Below are positions 39,639 to 48,533 of a stretch of DNA of 64,000 nucleotides, piece after piece. Location: contig CAJPFG010000006.1 in NCBI GenBank assembly GCA_905339235.1, positions 62,001 through 126,000 on the forward strand. The letters run 5' to 3'. The position numbers and the translations under genes were made by a program. Numbering within the stretch: the stretch's first letter is position 1; each line of letters begins with the position of its first letter. Below the pieces are notes generated by a model. The model was not told the origin of the DNA. It did not search any database and saw only the letters and a list, made by a program, of their open reading frames with translations. Origin of the DNA: Phycisphaerales bacterium. GTDB lineage: Bacteria > Planctomycetota > Phycisphaerae > Phycisphaerales > UBA1924.

Positions 39639-40325
39639 CTACCGGGGTGCGAGCCCGCACTCGGGGCACGGCGCGATCGCGTCCGGCAGGCCGCGGCGGT
39701 CGTAGCCGCAGCCGGGACAGCGGCCGCGGGCGCGGCGCACCACGGCTCGCACGCCGCCCGCCACGACCACGATCGCGAACCACCCCGCACCGAACACCGC
39801 GACATCCGCCGCCAGCCCCGACCAGATCGGTCGAAGCGGGAACATGATCCGGCCGCGCGGCGTGGAGGCCAGCACGAAGTTGTACCGGAGCGCTTCTGCC
39901 TCCTCGTCCGGTCGCGGGGTCCATCGACGCCAGGATTCGGAGGCGAACGCGCGGCACGGCCAGCCGGTAGCGCCGGTGTGAACCTCCTCGAAGCCGCTGA
40001 GGCCGGCAAGGTCGAGGGTGCAGGCCCAGGCGGGCGGGATGTTGTGCCGGAAGTAGGGCTGAGACTCGGGCGTGCCGGTGAAGATGATCCGCTTCATGAT
40101 GATCCAGTCGCTGCACCAGAGCGTGGAGCGCTGGTAGTGCCCGCCGCGGGTCGTGTCGATCCAGAACGCGTCCTGCGACCAGGTCGTGTGCTGCGCGAGC
40201 CCGAAGCCCAGGAGGGCCTGCGGCACGGTCCATGAGAGCAGCAACGTGCAGGCCACTCCGACGGCGAGCGACCACAGGGCGCGTCGCGCAAGTTGGCGCA
40301 GGGGGGCTGGAGGGCTCCAGATCAT
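39639..40325 (-). CDS. Membrane protein with C-terminal zinc ribbon (A)
   Basis: A 228-residue protein. Membrane helices at ~16-36 (L-W-S-L-A-V-G-V-A-C-T-L-L-L-S-W) and ~170-195 (A-D-V-A-V-F-G-A-G-W-F-A-I-V-V-V-A-G-G) enclose an extracytoplasmic loop. The C-terminus is a zinc ribbon C-P-G-C-G-Y-D-R-R-G-L-x(8)-C-P-E-C-G. I start at ATG 40325, which overlaps the upstream stop as ATGA; ATG 40340 is an alternative. The right arm of the 67-bp inverted repeat lies within it (39792-39858). The same architecture recurs in the next gene and at 59296-59703; function unknown. Confidence 0.7.
   Translation of the reverse strand: MIWSPPAPLRQLARRALWSLAVGVACTLLLSWTVPQALLGFGLAQHTTWSQDAFWIDTTRGGHYQRSTLWCSDWIIMKRIIFTGTPESQPYFRHNIPPAWACTLDLAGLSGFEEVHTGATGWPCRAFASESWRRWTPRPDEEAEALRYNFVLASTPRGRIMFPLRPIWSGLAADVAVFGAGWFAIVVVAGGVRAVVRRARGRCPGCGYDRRGLPDAIAPCPECGLAPR
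39792..39858 (-). repeat. 67-bp perfect inverted repeat, right arm
   Basis: Exact reverse complement of 37980-38046. Encodes R-I-M-F-P-L-R-P-I-W-S-G of the zinc-ribbon protein A. Confidence 0.85.
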
Positions 40326-41059
40326 CGTGGCGAACCGCATTCGGGGCAGGGGGTCAGAGGATCCAGGCCCTCGCGCGGATACGCGCAACGGGTGCATCGA
40401 CCGCGACGGCGACGCCACAGCGATCTTGCGCCGATCAACCCGCGCCACGCCAGGCCGGCGGCCGCGGCGAAAGCGAATGTGTTGGCGAAGAACCCGGGCC
40501 AGAGAACATGCACGGGGAGCGAGTGCGTGCCTCCGACGGCGGTGGCCCAGCGTGTAGAGATCGCGCCGTGGCGGATCCAGACCGGCGGGCGTGTGTATGG
40601 TCGCGCGAGTTCGAAACTGCTCGCCATCGCCCGGCGCGGCCAGCCCACGCTCCAGACCGTTACGACCTCGATGGCGACAGTTCCATTGGGTGCGGCGGGG
40701 AAGTCGGGCCAGTCTCCGGCGCCGGACGGCAGGTGCGAACCGATGATCTCCCCGCCCCACGACGGCAGCGCCGTGAGAAGGTCGGGGTCGGTCGAGGCCA
40801 GCGATTCGTCGGCGCCGGGGTCGATGCTTCGGAAGACGAGGCCCCAACTGGTCCACGCCGCGGCCTCCTCGCGTGCCACGAACATGACGCGCGGATGGGT
40901 CGCGGCGTTCTCGGGCCGATGGATGGCGAACACGCTGCTCTGCGAATAGGCCCCGCCCGCGGCGTAGCGCACGCTGAGAGCCCAGGACGAGAGCAGCGTG
41001 ACCCCGGCCCCGAAAACGAGGCAGATCAGGGCGCGGGCGAGGAGGGAGGAGCGTCGCAC
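40322..41059 (-). CDS. Membrane protein with C-terminal zinc ribbon (B)
   Basis: A 245-residue protein with the same plan as protein A. Membrane helix ~9-29 (A-L-I-C-L-V-F-G-A-G-V-T-L-L-S-S-W), loop of ~140 residues, helix ~195-215 (F-F-A-N-T-F-A-F-A-A-A-A-G), and zinc ribbon C-T-R-C-A-Y-P-R-E-G-L-x(6)-C-P-E-C-G at the end. GTG 41059 is used because the longer frame to 41152 would begin inside the terminator of the FKBP gene; TATCGT lies 8 nt before this GTG. It overlaps protein A by 4 bp; the two are distant tandem paralogues. Confidence 0.7.
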   Translation of the reverse strand: MRRSSLLARALICLVFGAGVTLLSSWALSVRYAAGGAYSQSSVFAIHRPENAATHPRVMFVAREEAAAWTSWGLVFRSIDPGADESLASTDPDLLTALPSWGGEIIGSHLPSGAGDWPDFPAAPNGTVAIEVVTVWSVGWPRRAMASSFELARPYTRPPVWIRHGAISTRWATAVGGTHSLPVHVLWPGFFANTFAFAAAAGLAWRGLIGARSLWRRRRGRCTRCAYPREGLDPLTPCPECGSPR

Positions 41060-41115
41060 GTGTGAGGACGATATCCGAATTGGCAATCGAGAACGGGGGC
41101 TCGGGGGACCTTGAA

Positions 41116-41147
41116 AGCAAAAACCCCCGCGGTGTGCGGGGGTTTGA
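41116..41147 (-). terminator. Rho-independent terminator of the FKBP gene
   Basis: On the minus strand CAAACCCCCGCACACCGCGG continues into GGGTTTTTGC: AAACCCCCGC pairs with GCGGGGGTTT around ACACC, then a T run. The stem is symmetric enough to work in both directions. Confidence 0.8.
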
Positions 41148-41167
41148 GGCATCGGGGAGCGTGTGGC

Positions 41168-42022
41168 TTAGCGTCCCGGGAGATTCCGCACGGCGACCAG
41201 TTCGGCCTCGATGGTGAGGGGTACGCCGGTGGGGCGAGTAACGCCCAGTTGCGGGGGCGCGTTGTTCATTTCCTTGGGGATGATGATCTTGCGCTTGCCG
41301 CCCACCTTCATGCCCGCGATGGCCGTCTGGAAGGCGTCGAACTGGGAGTTCACGTCGAGCATTTCGCCGGGAATCCACACGTAGGGGTGCGCGGCGTCGG
41401 CCTTCGCGACTTCCTTGCCGTCCTTGTCCTTGATGGTGTGGGCGGTGACGGGGACGCACTGCCCCGCGGCGGCGTCTCCCTCGCCGACTTCGATGTCCTC
41501 GATCTGCAGCGCGTCCACCAGTTGGATCACGAAGATCAGATCAGAGTTCGGCGGAATGTCGGCGCCGGCACCGCGCGCCCCGTAGCCGAGCGCGGCGGGA
41601 ATCGTCAGGCGACGGATACCACCGACCTTCATGCCCGGAACGCCCTTCTGCCAACCGGGGATGACGCCCTTGAGCGCGAAGGTCGCGGGCTCTCCGCGTT
41701 CAAACGAGGAGTCGAACTTCTTGCCGCCTTCCTTGAGCGTGCCGTGGTAATACGCAACGACCGCGCCGTCGGCCTTGACCTCGTAGCCATCGCCGATCTT
41801 CATGTCCTCAAGGATGATCCCGCCTTCGAGTTCGACCCGGTTGATGGCGGGCATGTCCGGAACGGGGATGGCTTTGGGCATGGGTGGCGTTTCGGGCACG
41901 GGAGCGGCCGGCGGGGTCTCGGGCGTGCCGGTCGGGGGCGGGGTGACCGGCTTTTCGGGCTGGAATGCGAACGCCGGGCCGACAAGGCCGGCGACAACAA
42001 GAGCAAGCAGAGCGGGACGCAT
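41168..42022 (-). CDS. Secreted FKBP-type peptidyl-prolyl isomerase, two domains
   Basis: A 284-residue exported protein. Signal peptide (R-P-A-L-L-A-L-V-V-A-G-L-V-G-P-A-F-A) is followed by a Pro/Thr-rich linker (to ~55) and an FKBP domain (~70-170). The domain has Y-Y-H-G-T-L, F-D-S-S-F-E-R-G, V-I-P-G-W-Q-K-G and A-L-G-Y-G-A-R-G-A-G-x-I-P-P-N-S-D-L-I-F, i.e. the active-site aromatic and Ile residues are kept. A second, degenerate FKBP-like domain (~175-284) ends with I-I-I-P-K-E and I-E-A-E-L-V-A-V. Acts as a periplasmic fold catalyst or chaperone. The ATG is preceded by GGATCACC, a weak ribosome-binding site. Confidence 0.9.
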   Translation of the reverse strand: MRPALLALVVAGLVGPAFAFQPEKPVTPPPTGTPETPPAAPVPETPPMPKAIPVPDMPAINRVELEGGIILEDMKIGDGYEVKADGAVVAYYHGTLKEGGKKFDSSFERGEPATFALKGVIPGWQKGVPGMKVGGIRRLTIPAALGYGARGAGADIPPNSDLIFVIQLVDALQIEDIEVGEGDAAAGQCVPVTAHTIKDKDGKEVAKADAAHPYVWIPGEMLDVNSQFDAFQTAIAGMKVGGKRKIIIPKEMNNAPPQLGVTRPTGVPLTIEAELVAVRNLPGR

Positions 42023-42282
42023 GGTGATCCTTTCGTGTGGAATGGCAGGGTAGGATGGGAAGAAACGCTTGGCGTCCTAAGAAAAACCGAACGCGTTCAT
42101 CCGCGAGCCGTAGCGGCGCTGATTCGGTGGTGGCGAATTGGGCGGTCATCGGGGGGTATGCGCGATTCTCCCGTCTTGGGACACTGAGGCCGCGCTCCAA
42201 ATGCCGAAGCGTCTTTGCGGGCATGGTGAGCATTCCAGCGATCACCGCCTTGGAGTGCCCGTCTTCCTTCGGCGAGGGCGGG

Positions 42283-43563
42283 TCACGCCGCGACGAGGTT
42301 CACTTCCCGCTTGGGGATCGGGCAGATCGCCGCGACGAGCAGGCCGGGGAGGTAGAGGATCGCGGCCCACATGATGACCCGGTGCGGCCCGCCGTCGTGC
42401 ACGGCGATCATTCCGCCGAACCAGACGCCGAGGGCCGATACGACCCGACCCACGTTGTACGTGAAGCCCGCGCCAAGAGTCCGCACGAGCGTGGGGTAGA
42501 GCGGCGGGATGTACATGGGGAAGAGGCCGAACAGGCCGAGGCTGAAGAACGCGACGATGGACGTGTTCAGGTAGACGTTGCTCAGCGTGAGCGGCTCGCG
42601 GAAGAGAAGCCAGTAACTCAGCAGCGATCCGGTGATCATGAAGAAGAAGGTCTTGCGATAGCCGATGAAGTGGGCCAGCGTGGTGCCGAAGAAGTTGCCC
42701 GCGATGTTGACGATGAAGTAGACGATCGTGACCCGCGTCTTGAGCCGCGAGATGTCCGGGCCGGTCCAGGATCGCACGTCGGGCATCGCCGCGACCGCCT
42801 GGGGAGCGAAGTACAGAAACGCCCAGACCGTCGTGAGCGCGATGGTTGTCAGGGCCAGCACGAGCAGAGTCGTCCGGGCGAGCCCGGGCGCGAACAGCGA
42901 AGAGACCGGCGGAATGGCCTGCTGCTTCGCGGCGGCGCTCCACTCGGGCGGCTCGGGCACCGCGGCGCGTATCCAGAGCGTAAAGAACGCGGGCAGGATG
43001 CCGATCACGAAGACCCACTTGGGCTCGATTCCGGCCATCCAGCCGTTGGTGAGCGATGCCATGATGCAGCCCACCATGTACCCGCTCTGCAAGGCCGCGC
43101 TCGCCCACACGCGGTGCCTGGTGTGAAGCGTCTCGGCGACGAGCGCCGAACCCGCGGCCCATTCTCCGCCGATGCCCAGAGCCGCCAGAAACCGGAAGAC
43201 CAGCAGGTGCCACCAGTTGGTTGCGAAGAAGGACAATCCCGTAAAGCACGCGTAGGTAAGCACGGTCAGAGTCAGGGTCCGCGAGCGCCCAAGCCGGTCG
43301 CCGATCCGACCAAACACCGCGCCGCCGATCGCCCAGCCGAACAGGAAAAACGTCTGGATGATGGCGCCCTTGGTCGTGATCTCCCCGGAATGCTCGGCCG
43401 CGGCGAGTTGGCGGGTGATCCCGTGCTCGTTCGCGACCAACTGCGTGACGAAGGGACCGGCGACCAGCACGTAGAGATAGCCGTCCAGGCCGTCAAAGCA
43501 CCAACCCAGCCACGCGGCGATGAGGGCTTTCCAGTGATGGATGTGGATCTTGCCGTCGGTCAC
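42283..43563 (-). CDS. MFS sugar/carboxylate permease
   Basis: A 426-residue major-facilitator protein with 12 helices. The first loop motif between helices 2 and 3 reads G-R-I-G-D-R-L-G-R-S-R-T, the signature of the SP/SHS-type branches. N-terminal D-G-L-D-G-Y-L-Y and G-I-G-G-E-W-A-A-G-S-A-L-V-A-E also match the sialate:H+ and metabolite:H+ symporter groups. GTG start; TATTCT lies 8 nt upstream. The neighbouring rhamnosidase on the same strand ends 40 bp upstream, and an esterase diverges from that, so it may import a sugar released by them. Substrate is inference. Confidence 0.85.
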   Translation of the reverse strand: MTDGKIHIHHWKALIAAWLGWCFDGLDGYLYVLVAGPFVTQLVANEHGITRQLAAAEHSGEITTKGAIIQTFFLFGWAIGGAVFGRIGDRLGRSRTLTLTVLTYACFTGLSFFATNWWHLLVFRFLAALGIGGEWAAGSALVAETLHTRHRVWASAALQSGYMVGCIMASLTNGWMAGIEPKWVFVIGILPAFFTLWIRAAVPEPPEWSAAAKQQAIPPVSSLFAPGLARTTLLVLALTTIALTTVWAFLYFAPQAVAAMPDVRSWTGPDISRLKTRVTIVYFIVNIAGNFFGTTLAHFIGYRKTFFFMITGSLLSYWLLFREPLTLSNVYLNTSIVAFFSLGLFGLFPMYIPPLYPTLVRTLGAGFTYNVGRVVSALGVWFGGMIAVHDGGPHRVIMWAAILYLPGLLVAAICPIPKREVNLVAA

Positions 43564-43602
43564 GGGGGCAGAGAATACCGCAAAACCGCCCGGACCGCGA
43601 GA

Positions 43603-46431
43603 CTACGGGGCCGCGCAACGCAGCGTGGATGTGCCCGAGGGGAGCGGATGTCGGCTGCCGTCCGGCAACACCGCCAGGCATTCGGCCTCCGGCGGGATCG
43701 TGCTGGTCAGCTCGAACTGCCCCCCCACGATCTTCCAACTCGCGGAGATCGTTCCGGCGGGGCTGTGGAACACGGCCGACGCGCTCCGCATGGCGTTGGG
43801 TGAAGCACCAGTCGCCGGCGGCGGTTGCGGGGCGATGAGTACGCGTCTCCACGCGACGCTCCCGGGCTGCTGGCGGATTCCGACGACATAGGCGTAGTGC
43901 CATTCCATGAGGTGGCCGAGCATGAAATGGTTGAGGCTGTCACCGGTGCCTCGCCGTGCGTCCCACGACTCGGGCAGGGTGGTGAGGCCGGACTTGACCA
44001 TGTGGCCGTACGAAGGGATGTCCTCGCGGTTGTAGATCCGGTGCAGCACATCGCCCCTGCCGCCTTCCGCGAGCGCGCGGATAAGGAAAACCTGAAGCAC
44101 CTCACCCGGGGTTTGCTTCCAGCCTCGCTTTTCAAGGTCATCGATCACGGCGTTCAGAGCGGATTCCCGGTCCGCCGCCGGGATGAGATCGATGCAGAGC
44201 GCGGCCGAGTTCGCCGCCTGGCACGAGCCCTTGTTCTGGACTGTCTTGGTCACCCCGTCGTAAAACCGCCGCTGGAAGTCGCGTCGGATCTGGCCGAAGA
44301 GGGTGCGATACGTCGCCGCTTCGTCCTTGCGGCCCAACACGTCCGCCGACCGGGCGAGGGCGTGGGCACCCAGGGCCCACATGGCGGTGGCGCTGACCTC
44401 ATTGGGCGTCCACTGCGACGGGCCGTTGCCTTTGTCGTGCCCGAAGTCGTACCAGTCGCCGAGATTGCTGGTGATGACGCCGTCCTTGGCGGTGCTGGTC
44501 AGGTAGTCGATGTATCGCTTGGCCGCGTCGAAGTTTGCTTCGAGCGCCTGACGGTCTCCGTACCACTCGTAGAGATGCCATGGCACGAGCACCGCCGAGA
44601 TGCCCCATTCAGGCGCGTTGTTCCAGAAGCCGTGCGGAGGAACACCCACGAGGTAGTTCGGGGAGTTGGTGGGGACATGGCCATCGGGCCGCTGGGCGTC
44701 GCGGATGTCGTGGCAGGTTTTCCCGAGCCAGGCATCCACGTCGTAGGTGTACGACATTGCCGCGGCCATGTGCCAATCCTGCTCCAGCCAACCGTTCTTC
44801 TCGCGGTGTGGGCAATCCATGGGCACGTGGGCCATGTTCGAGCGGATGGACCAGTCGATGATCCGGTGCGCGGCGTTGTGCATCGCGCTGGACGATTCGA
44901 AGGTGCCGACGATCGGGCACGCGGCCCGCACGTGTATCTGCTCCAAGGCCGTGAGCACGGGCAGGTCGTCGGGATTCGGCCGGCCCTCGGGCACCGCCCC
45001 CTCCACCTGCACGAACTGCGCGCCGACGAAGCAGAAAAGGGTCTGGTGCGATTCTTCGCCTACGCCCCGTTTGACGTAGTCGTGCCAGATGTCCTTTCCG
45101 GTGCCCCAGGTGTACGTGAACTTCACCCGCCCGGAATCGTCCATGTATTCGCAGGGCCGGAACCGAACGCGCGAACCGGCGTTCCCGCCCTTGAGCGTGA
45201 ATCGCAGCAGCGCGGAGCAGTTCTGAGGGAAGACGCAGGTGAAGATGCCCGGCGCCGGCTCCTTGATCTCGCTGGGCGTGAAGACCTCAAACGCCTTCAT
45301 GCCCGGGCCGGTTCCGGGGGCGGGCGTGGCCGCGGGGGCCGGCGCGACGGTCACGCCGTTCCACGAGGCCGCGTCGAACGCCGGAGAATCCCAGCCGGGC
45401 TGGGCGAGGCGTGCGTCGAAGTCTTCTCCCGCGTAGATGTGGGAAAACGCGAGGGGGCTTTCGGCCCAGCGCCACGCGTCGTCGCTTACGATTCGGCGCT
45501 CGCCCGAACGGGTGGTGAGGGCGGCATCGAGCCACAGGAGATGCGGCCAGCCCTTGGAGAAATCGGGCATCGCGTCGGTCTTGGAGTAACGCCCCGAGTC
45601 GTTGGGTGAATCCACGCACCAGAACGAGTTTCCCAGCGTGACCCCGAGCACGTTCTCACCCGCGCGAAGATACGGAGCGAGATCAAACTCCTGCCAGTAG
45701 ATCGTCCTGTCGTATTGCGACCAGGGCTGGTTGATCAGCGTGTCGCCGACGACGCTTCCGTTGCAGCGGAGTTCGTAGTGGCCCAGACCGATCACACGGA
45801 TGGTTGCCTTGCTCGGCTTGTCATCCAGCGTAAACGAGCGGCGGAGCATGGGGCAGGGTCGCGGCGGGTTGAAAGCGGCGGGCGAGAGTGACCAGGGAGC
45901 CGCGTGGGCCGGCCCGAGGATCGCAGCGCGGGCGACGCTCGCGGGCGGCTCCGCCGGAAAGCCCGGCCACCGGGTGTCGGAGGCGAGCCAGTCGGCATCG
46001 GTGATGATGTACCGCGGCGGGGCGCCGGGAAGATCGATCGCCAGCCTAGCGATCAGGCCGGCGGGATTCCGCCCCGTGCCCTTGCTGTTCGTGGCCTCGA
46101 CCGCGAGGAGGTTGCGGCCTTCGCGCAGGGGAACTTCCGCAAAGGCCGGACCGGACCAACTCGTTGTTGTGAGAACGGGTTGTCCATTGAGGTAGATGAC
46201 GGCGCGGTTGTCGGCGGCGACGGCGAGGCGCCCGCGCACCGCGCCAATCGGTGCGTCAAAGTCGCGAGCGAACCACATGGACCCTTCGGGCGCAGCATTT
46301 GGACTTGGGGCGGGCTGGCCCGGAGATTGACCCCAGATCCACGAGGGCGTCGGACCTTCGGCGACGGGCGGAGTGGGGGCGATCCACTGAGCCTGGCCCA
46401 GAATCATGGCGCACAGGGCTTGCGTGAGCAT
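43603..46431 (-). CDS. GH78-family alpha-L-rhamnosidase, secreted
   Basis: A 942-residue enzyme. N-terminal ~20 residues form a short signal peptide; residues ~25-170 and ~200-320 are beta-sandwich domains, and the (alpha/alpha)6 barrel spans ~520-880. The conserved catalytic region reads P-M-D-C-P-H-R-E-K-N-G-W-L-E-Q-D-W-H, with carboxylates expected for inverting hydrolysis, followed by T-Y-D-V-D-A-W-L. G-L-T-T-L-P-E-S-W-D near residue 860 completes the family pattern. It removes terminal alpha-L-rhamnose from polysaccharides or glycosides. MFS permease lies downstream and a secreted esterase diverges 94 bp upstream. Confidence 0.9.
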   Translation of the reverse strand: MLTQALCAMILGQAQWIAPTPPVAEGPTPSWIWGQSPGQPAPSPNAAPEGSMWFARDFDAPIGAVRGRLAVAADNRAVIYLNGQPVLTTTSWSGPAFAEVPLREGRNLLAVEATNSKGTGRNPAGLIARLAIDLPGAPPRYIITDADWLASDTRWPGFPAEPPASVARAAILGPAHAAPWSLSPAAFNPPRPCPMLRRSFTLDDKPSKATIRVIGLGHYELRCNGSVVGDTLINQPWSQYDRTIYWQEFDLAPYLRAGENVLGVTLGNSFWCVDSPNDSGRYSKTDAMPDFSKGWPHLLWLDAALTTRSGERRIVSDDAWRWAESPLAFSHIYAGEDFDARLAQPGWDSPAFDAASWNGVTVAPAPAATPAPGTGPGMKAFEVFTPSEIKEPAPGIFTCVFPQNCSALLRFTLKGGNAGSRVRFRPCEYMDDSGRVKFTYTWGTGKDIWHDYVKRGVGEESHQTLFCFVGAQFVQVEGAVPEGRPNPDDLPVLTALEQIHVRAACPIVGTFESSSAMHNAAHRIIDWSIRSNMAHVPMDCPHREKNGWLEQDWHMAAAMSYTYDVDAWLGKTCHDIRDAQRPDGHVPTNSPNYLVGVPPHGFWNNAPEWGISAVLVPWHLYEWYGDRQALEANFDAAKRYIDYLTSTAKDGVITSNLGDWYDFGHDKGNGPSQWTPNEVSATAMWALGAHALARSADVLGRKDEAATYRTLFGQIRRDFQRRFYDGVTKTVQNKGSCQAANSAALCIDLIPAADRESALNAVIDDLEKRGWKQTPGEVLQVFLIRALAEGGRGDVLHRIYNREDIPSYGHMVKSGLTTLPESWDARRGTGDSLNHFMLGHLMEWHYAYVVGIRQQPGSVAWRRVLIAPQPPPATGASPNAMRSASAVFHSPAGTISASWKIVGGQFELTSTIPPEAECLAVLPDGSRHPLPSGTSTLRCAAP

Positions 46432-46525
46432 GCTGTATCTCCGCGGGAGGCGTGATCAGTGTATCGGTGGACTCAGGGAACGCGGAGCCGAATGACGGGC
46501 CCGGTTCCGTGATAGCATCCCCGCC

Positions 46526-48043
46526 ATGCATTTGCGCCCCATCCTCGTTCTTGGTTTGTTTCTGCTGACCCTTCCCGCGTGCGCCCAGGGCCCGCAGGCC
46601 GCGCAACCCGTCGCCGCGCCGCCCGATGCCGGGAAGTTTCGTGTGGTGTTCGACCCGGCGATGCAGGACAAGCCCTACTCCGGGCGGGTGTACATCGCGA
46701 CATCGCAGTTCCAGCAGCCCGAGCCACGTCGGCAGATGTGGAACTGGTACAGGCCCGGGCAGGTATTCGCGGCCGACGTGAAAGACATTCAGCCCGGCGC
46801 GGGCGTGGAGATCGGCGCCGACGCGTTGTCGTATCCCAAGAAGTACGTGGAAGCCGCGTCGGGCACGCTGTGGGTCCAGGCCATCGCCCGCCGCAGCCCC
46901 GATTCCAACGACCCCGGTCAGGGGGAGGGCGATCTCTGCAGCGACGTTGTGCGCGTCACGTTCTCGCCCGGGAACGCCTCGGTGTGCGAACTCAGGCTGA
47001 CCAAGTCGGTCGCGGCCGCTGCGTTCCAGGAAACTGATCGCGCCAAGCCGTTCAGTATGAAGAGCGAGAGGCTCTCGAAGTTCCTGGGGCGCGATTTCAC
47101 CATGCATGCCGGCGTGGTGCTGCCGAAGGGCTGGACGGCGTCCAGCGACCGCGTGTATCCCACGCTCTACTTCATCGGCGGCTTCGGAGGCACTCATCAT
47201 TTCGCCCGGCAGTTGGCCGCGATGATCCACTCGCAACCGCTTTCCGACGATGTACTCATTGTCGTTCCGGACCCCACCTGTTTCCGGGGCCACAGCGTGT
47301 TCGCAGATTCGGCGAACAACGGCCCGTGGGGCGCGGCCTTCACCGAGGAACTCATCCCGGCGGTCGAGGCCGCGTTTCACGGCGCGGGCGCGAAGGCGAA
47401 GCGCTACGTCACGGGAATCTCCTCGGGCGGGTGGTCCAGCCTCTGGTTGCAGGTGACCTATCCGGACCTGTTCAGCGGCACGTGGTCGCACTCTCCCGAC
47501 CCGGTGGACTTCCGCGATTTCCAGCAGATCGATCTTTACTCCCCGGGCGTCAACATGTTCAAGGATGAAAAGGGCGAGCGACGCCCGCTCTCCCGCACCG
47601 GCGATCGCGTCACCATCTGGTACGACGACTTTGTCGAGATGGAGACGATCATGGGCCCGGGCGGTCAGATCCACTCCTTTGAGGCGGTTTTCGGCCCGCG
47701 CGGCCGGGATGGAGAGCCGCGACCGCTCTTCGATCGCGCGACCGGCGCCATCGATCCCGCAACGGCCAAGGCGTGGGAGAAGTACGACATCAACCTCGTG
47801 CTACAGCGCAAGTGGAAGACGCTGGGCGAACAACTCGCGGGCAAACTCCACATCTACGCGGGCGAGATGGACAACTTCTACCTCGAAGGCGCCGTGAAGA
47901 AACTGAAGGCCACCCTCGCCGATCTCGGCAGCGACGCCGAAGTCGTCATCGTCCCCGACATGGGCCACACCATCTATGGCCCGGGCATGAACGCGATGTG
48001 GGAGACGATCGCGAAGGAAAACCTATCCGAGGCGCCGAGGTAG
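46526..48043 (+). CDS. Secreted alpha/beta-hydrolase esterase (lipoprotein)
   Basis: A 505-residue protein. Lipoprotein-type signal (L-F-L-L-T-L-P-A-C at ~20), Ig-like or unknown domain to ~160, then an esterase-D-like alpha/beta hydrolase. F-I-G-G-F-G-G marks the oxyanion region, Y-V-T-G-I-S-S-G-G-W the nucleophile elbow (G-x-S-x-G), W-S-H-S-P-D-P follows, and a late H in V-P-D-M-G-H-T-I-Y completes the expected triad. Could be a feruloyl or acetyl esterase acting with the divergent rhamnosidase on plant or algal polysaccharide. -10-like TAGCAT lies 7 nt before the ATG. Confidence 0.8.
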   Translation: MHLRPILVLGLFLLTLPACAQGPQAAQPVAAPPDAGKFRVVFDPAMQDKPYSGRVYIATSQFQQPEPRRQMWNWYRPGQVFAADVKDIQPGAGVEIGADALSYPKKYVEAASGTLWVQAIARRSPDSNDPGQGEGDLCSDVVRVTFSPGNASVCELRLTKSVAAAAFQETDRAKPFSMKSERLSKFLGRDFTMHAGVVLPKGWTASSDRVYPTLYFIGGFGGTHHFARQLAAMIHSQPLSDDVLIVVPDPTCFRGHSVFADSANNGPWGAAFTEELIPAVEAAFHGAGAKAKRYVTGISSGGWSSLWLQVTYPDLFSGTWSHSPDPVDFRDFQQIDLYSPGVNMFKDEKGERRPLSRTGDRVTIWYDDFVEMETIMGPGGQIHSFEAVFGPRGRDGEPRPLFDRATGAIDPATAKAWEKYDINLVLQRKWKTLGEQLAGKLHIYAGEMDNFYLEGAVKKLKATLADLGSDAEVVIVPDMGHTIYGPGMNAMWETIAKENLSEAPR

Positions 48044-48089
48044 GCCGCGCCGGTGGCCCCAAATATGCGTCCCGCGCACATCATCACCC

Positions 48090-48365
48090 ATGGCGTCCCG
48101 AATCACAATCTCCCTGAGCAAGAGGCTGCAGACCTGGCTGGAGCGACAGGTTGAAGGAAGCGGGTTCGCATCGTCCGAGGACTACATTCGCCATCTGCTC
48201 CGAATGGCTCAGGCCTCCGTAACCGTCGATGAAATCGACCGCCGGCTCATCGAATCGGAGTCCAGCGGACCGGCCCGCCGGGTCACCCGTGGCGATTGGA
48301 GCAGGTTGGCCCGTCGCGGCGACCGAAGGGCCGTTGAACTGCGCCGCCAGATCTCGCAAGCATGA
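48090..48365 (+). CDS. ParD-like antitoxin, orphan
   Basis: A 91-residue ribbon-helix-helix protein: R-I-T-I-S-L-S-K-R-L-Q-T-W-L-E-R-Q-V, then G-F-A-S-S-E-D-Y-I-R-H-L-L-R-M, the dimer strand and helices of ParD/CopG proteins. The tail is charged. No toxin frame follows; downstream 48366-48530 has no ParE/RelE-like reading frame. So it may regulate only itself, or it may neutralise a distant toxin. Confidence 0.7.
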   Translation: MASRITISLSKRLQTWLERQVEGSGFASSEDYIRHLLRMAQASVTVDEIDRRLIESESSGPARRVTRGDWSRLARRGDRRAVELRRQISQA

Positions 48366-48533
48366 TGTCCTGATACTCCACATCTTCGGGGCGGTCGGGA
48401 TCTCGGGCGAGTCCTCGACTGTTCGTGACGGCCAACCAGACCGCAAAGCGGCGGCACACCGTGGAGCATGACTCACCGACGTCGTCGCGCCCCGCGACGG
48501 CGAGCGCAGTGGCGTTCCGTCTCGCGCGCACGG

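Noticed and set aside
42037..43803. 588-residue plus-strand frame opposite the MFS permease
   Set aside because: Shadow of the permease; Arg/Glu/Gly-rich with no domain.
48366..48533. Toxin partner for the orphan antitoxin
   Set aside because: No frame shows ParE/RelE pattern; candidate frames are short and Arg-rich.
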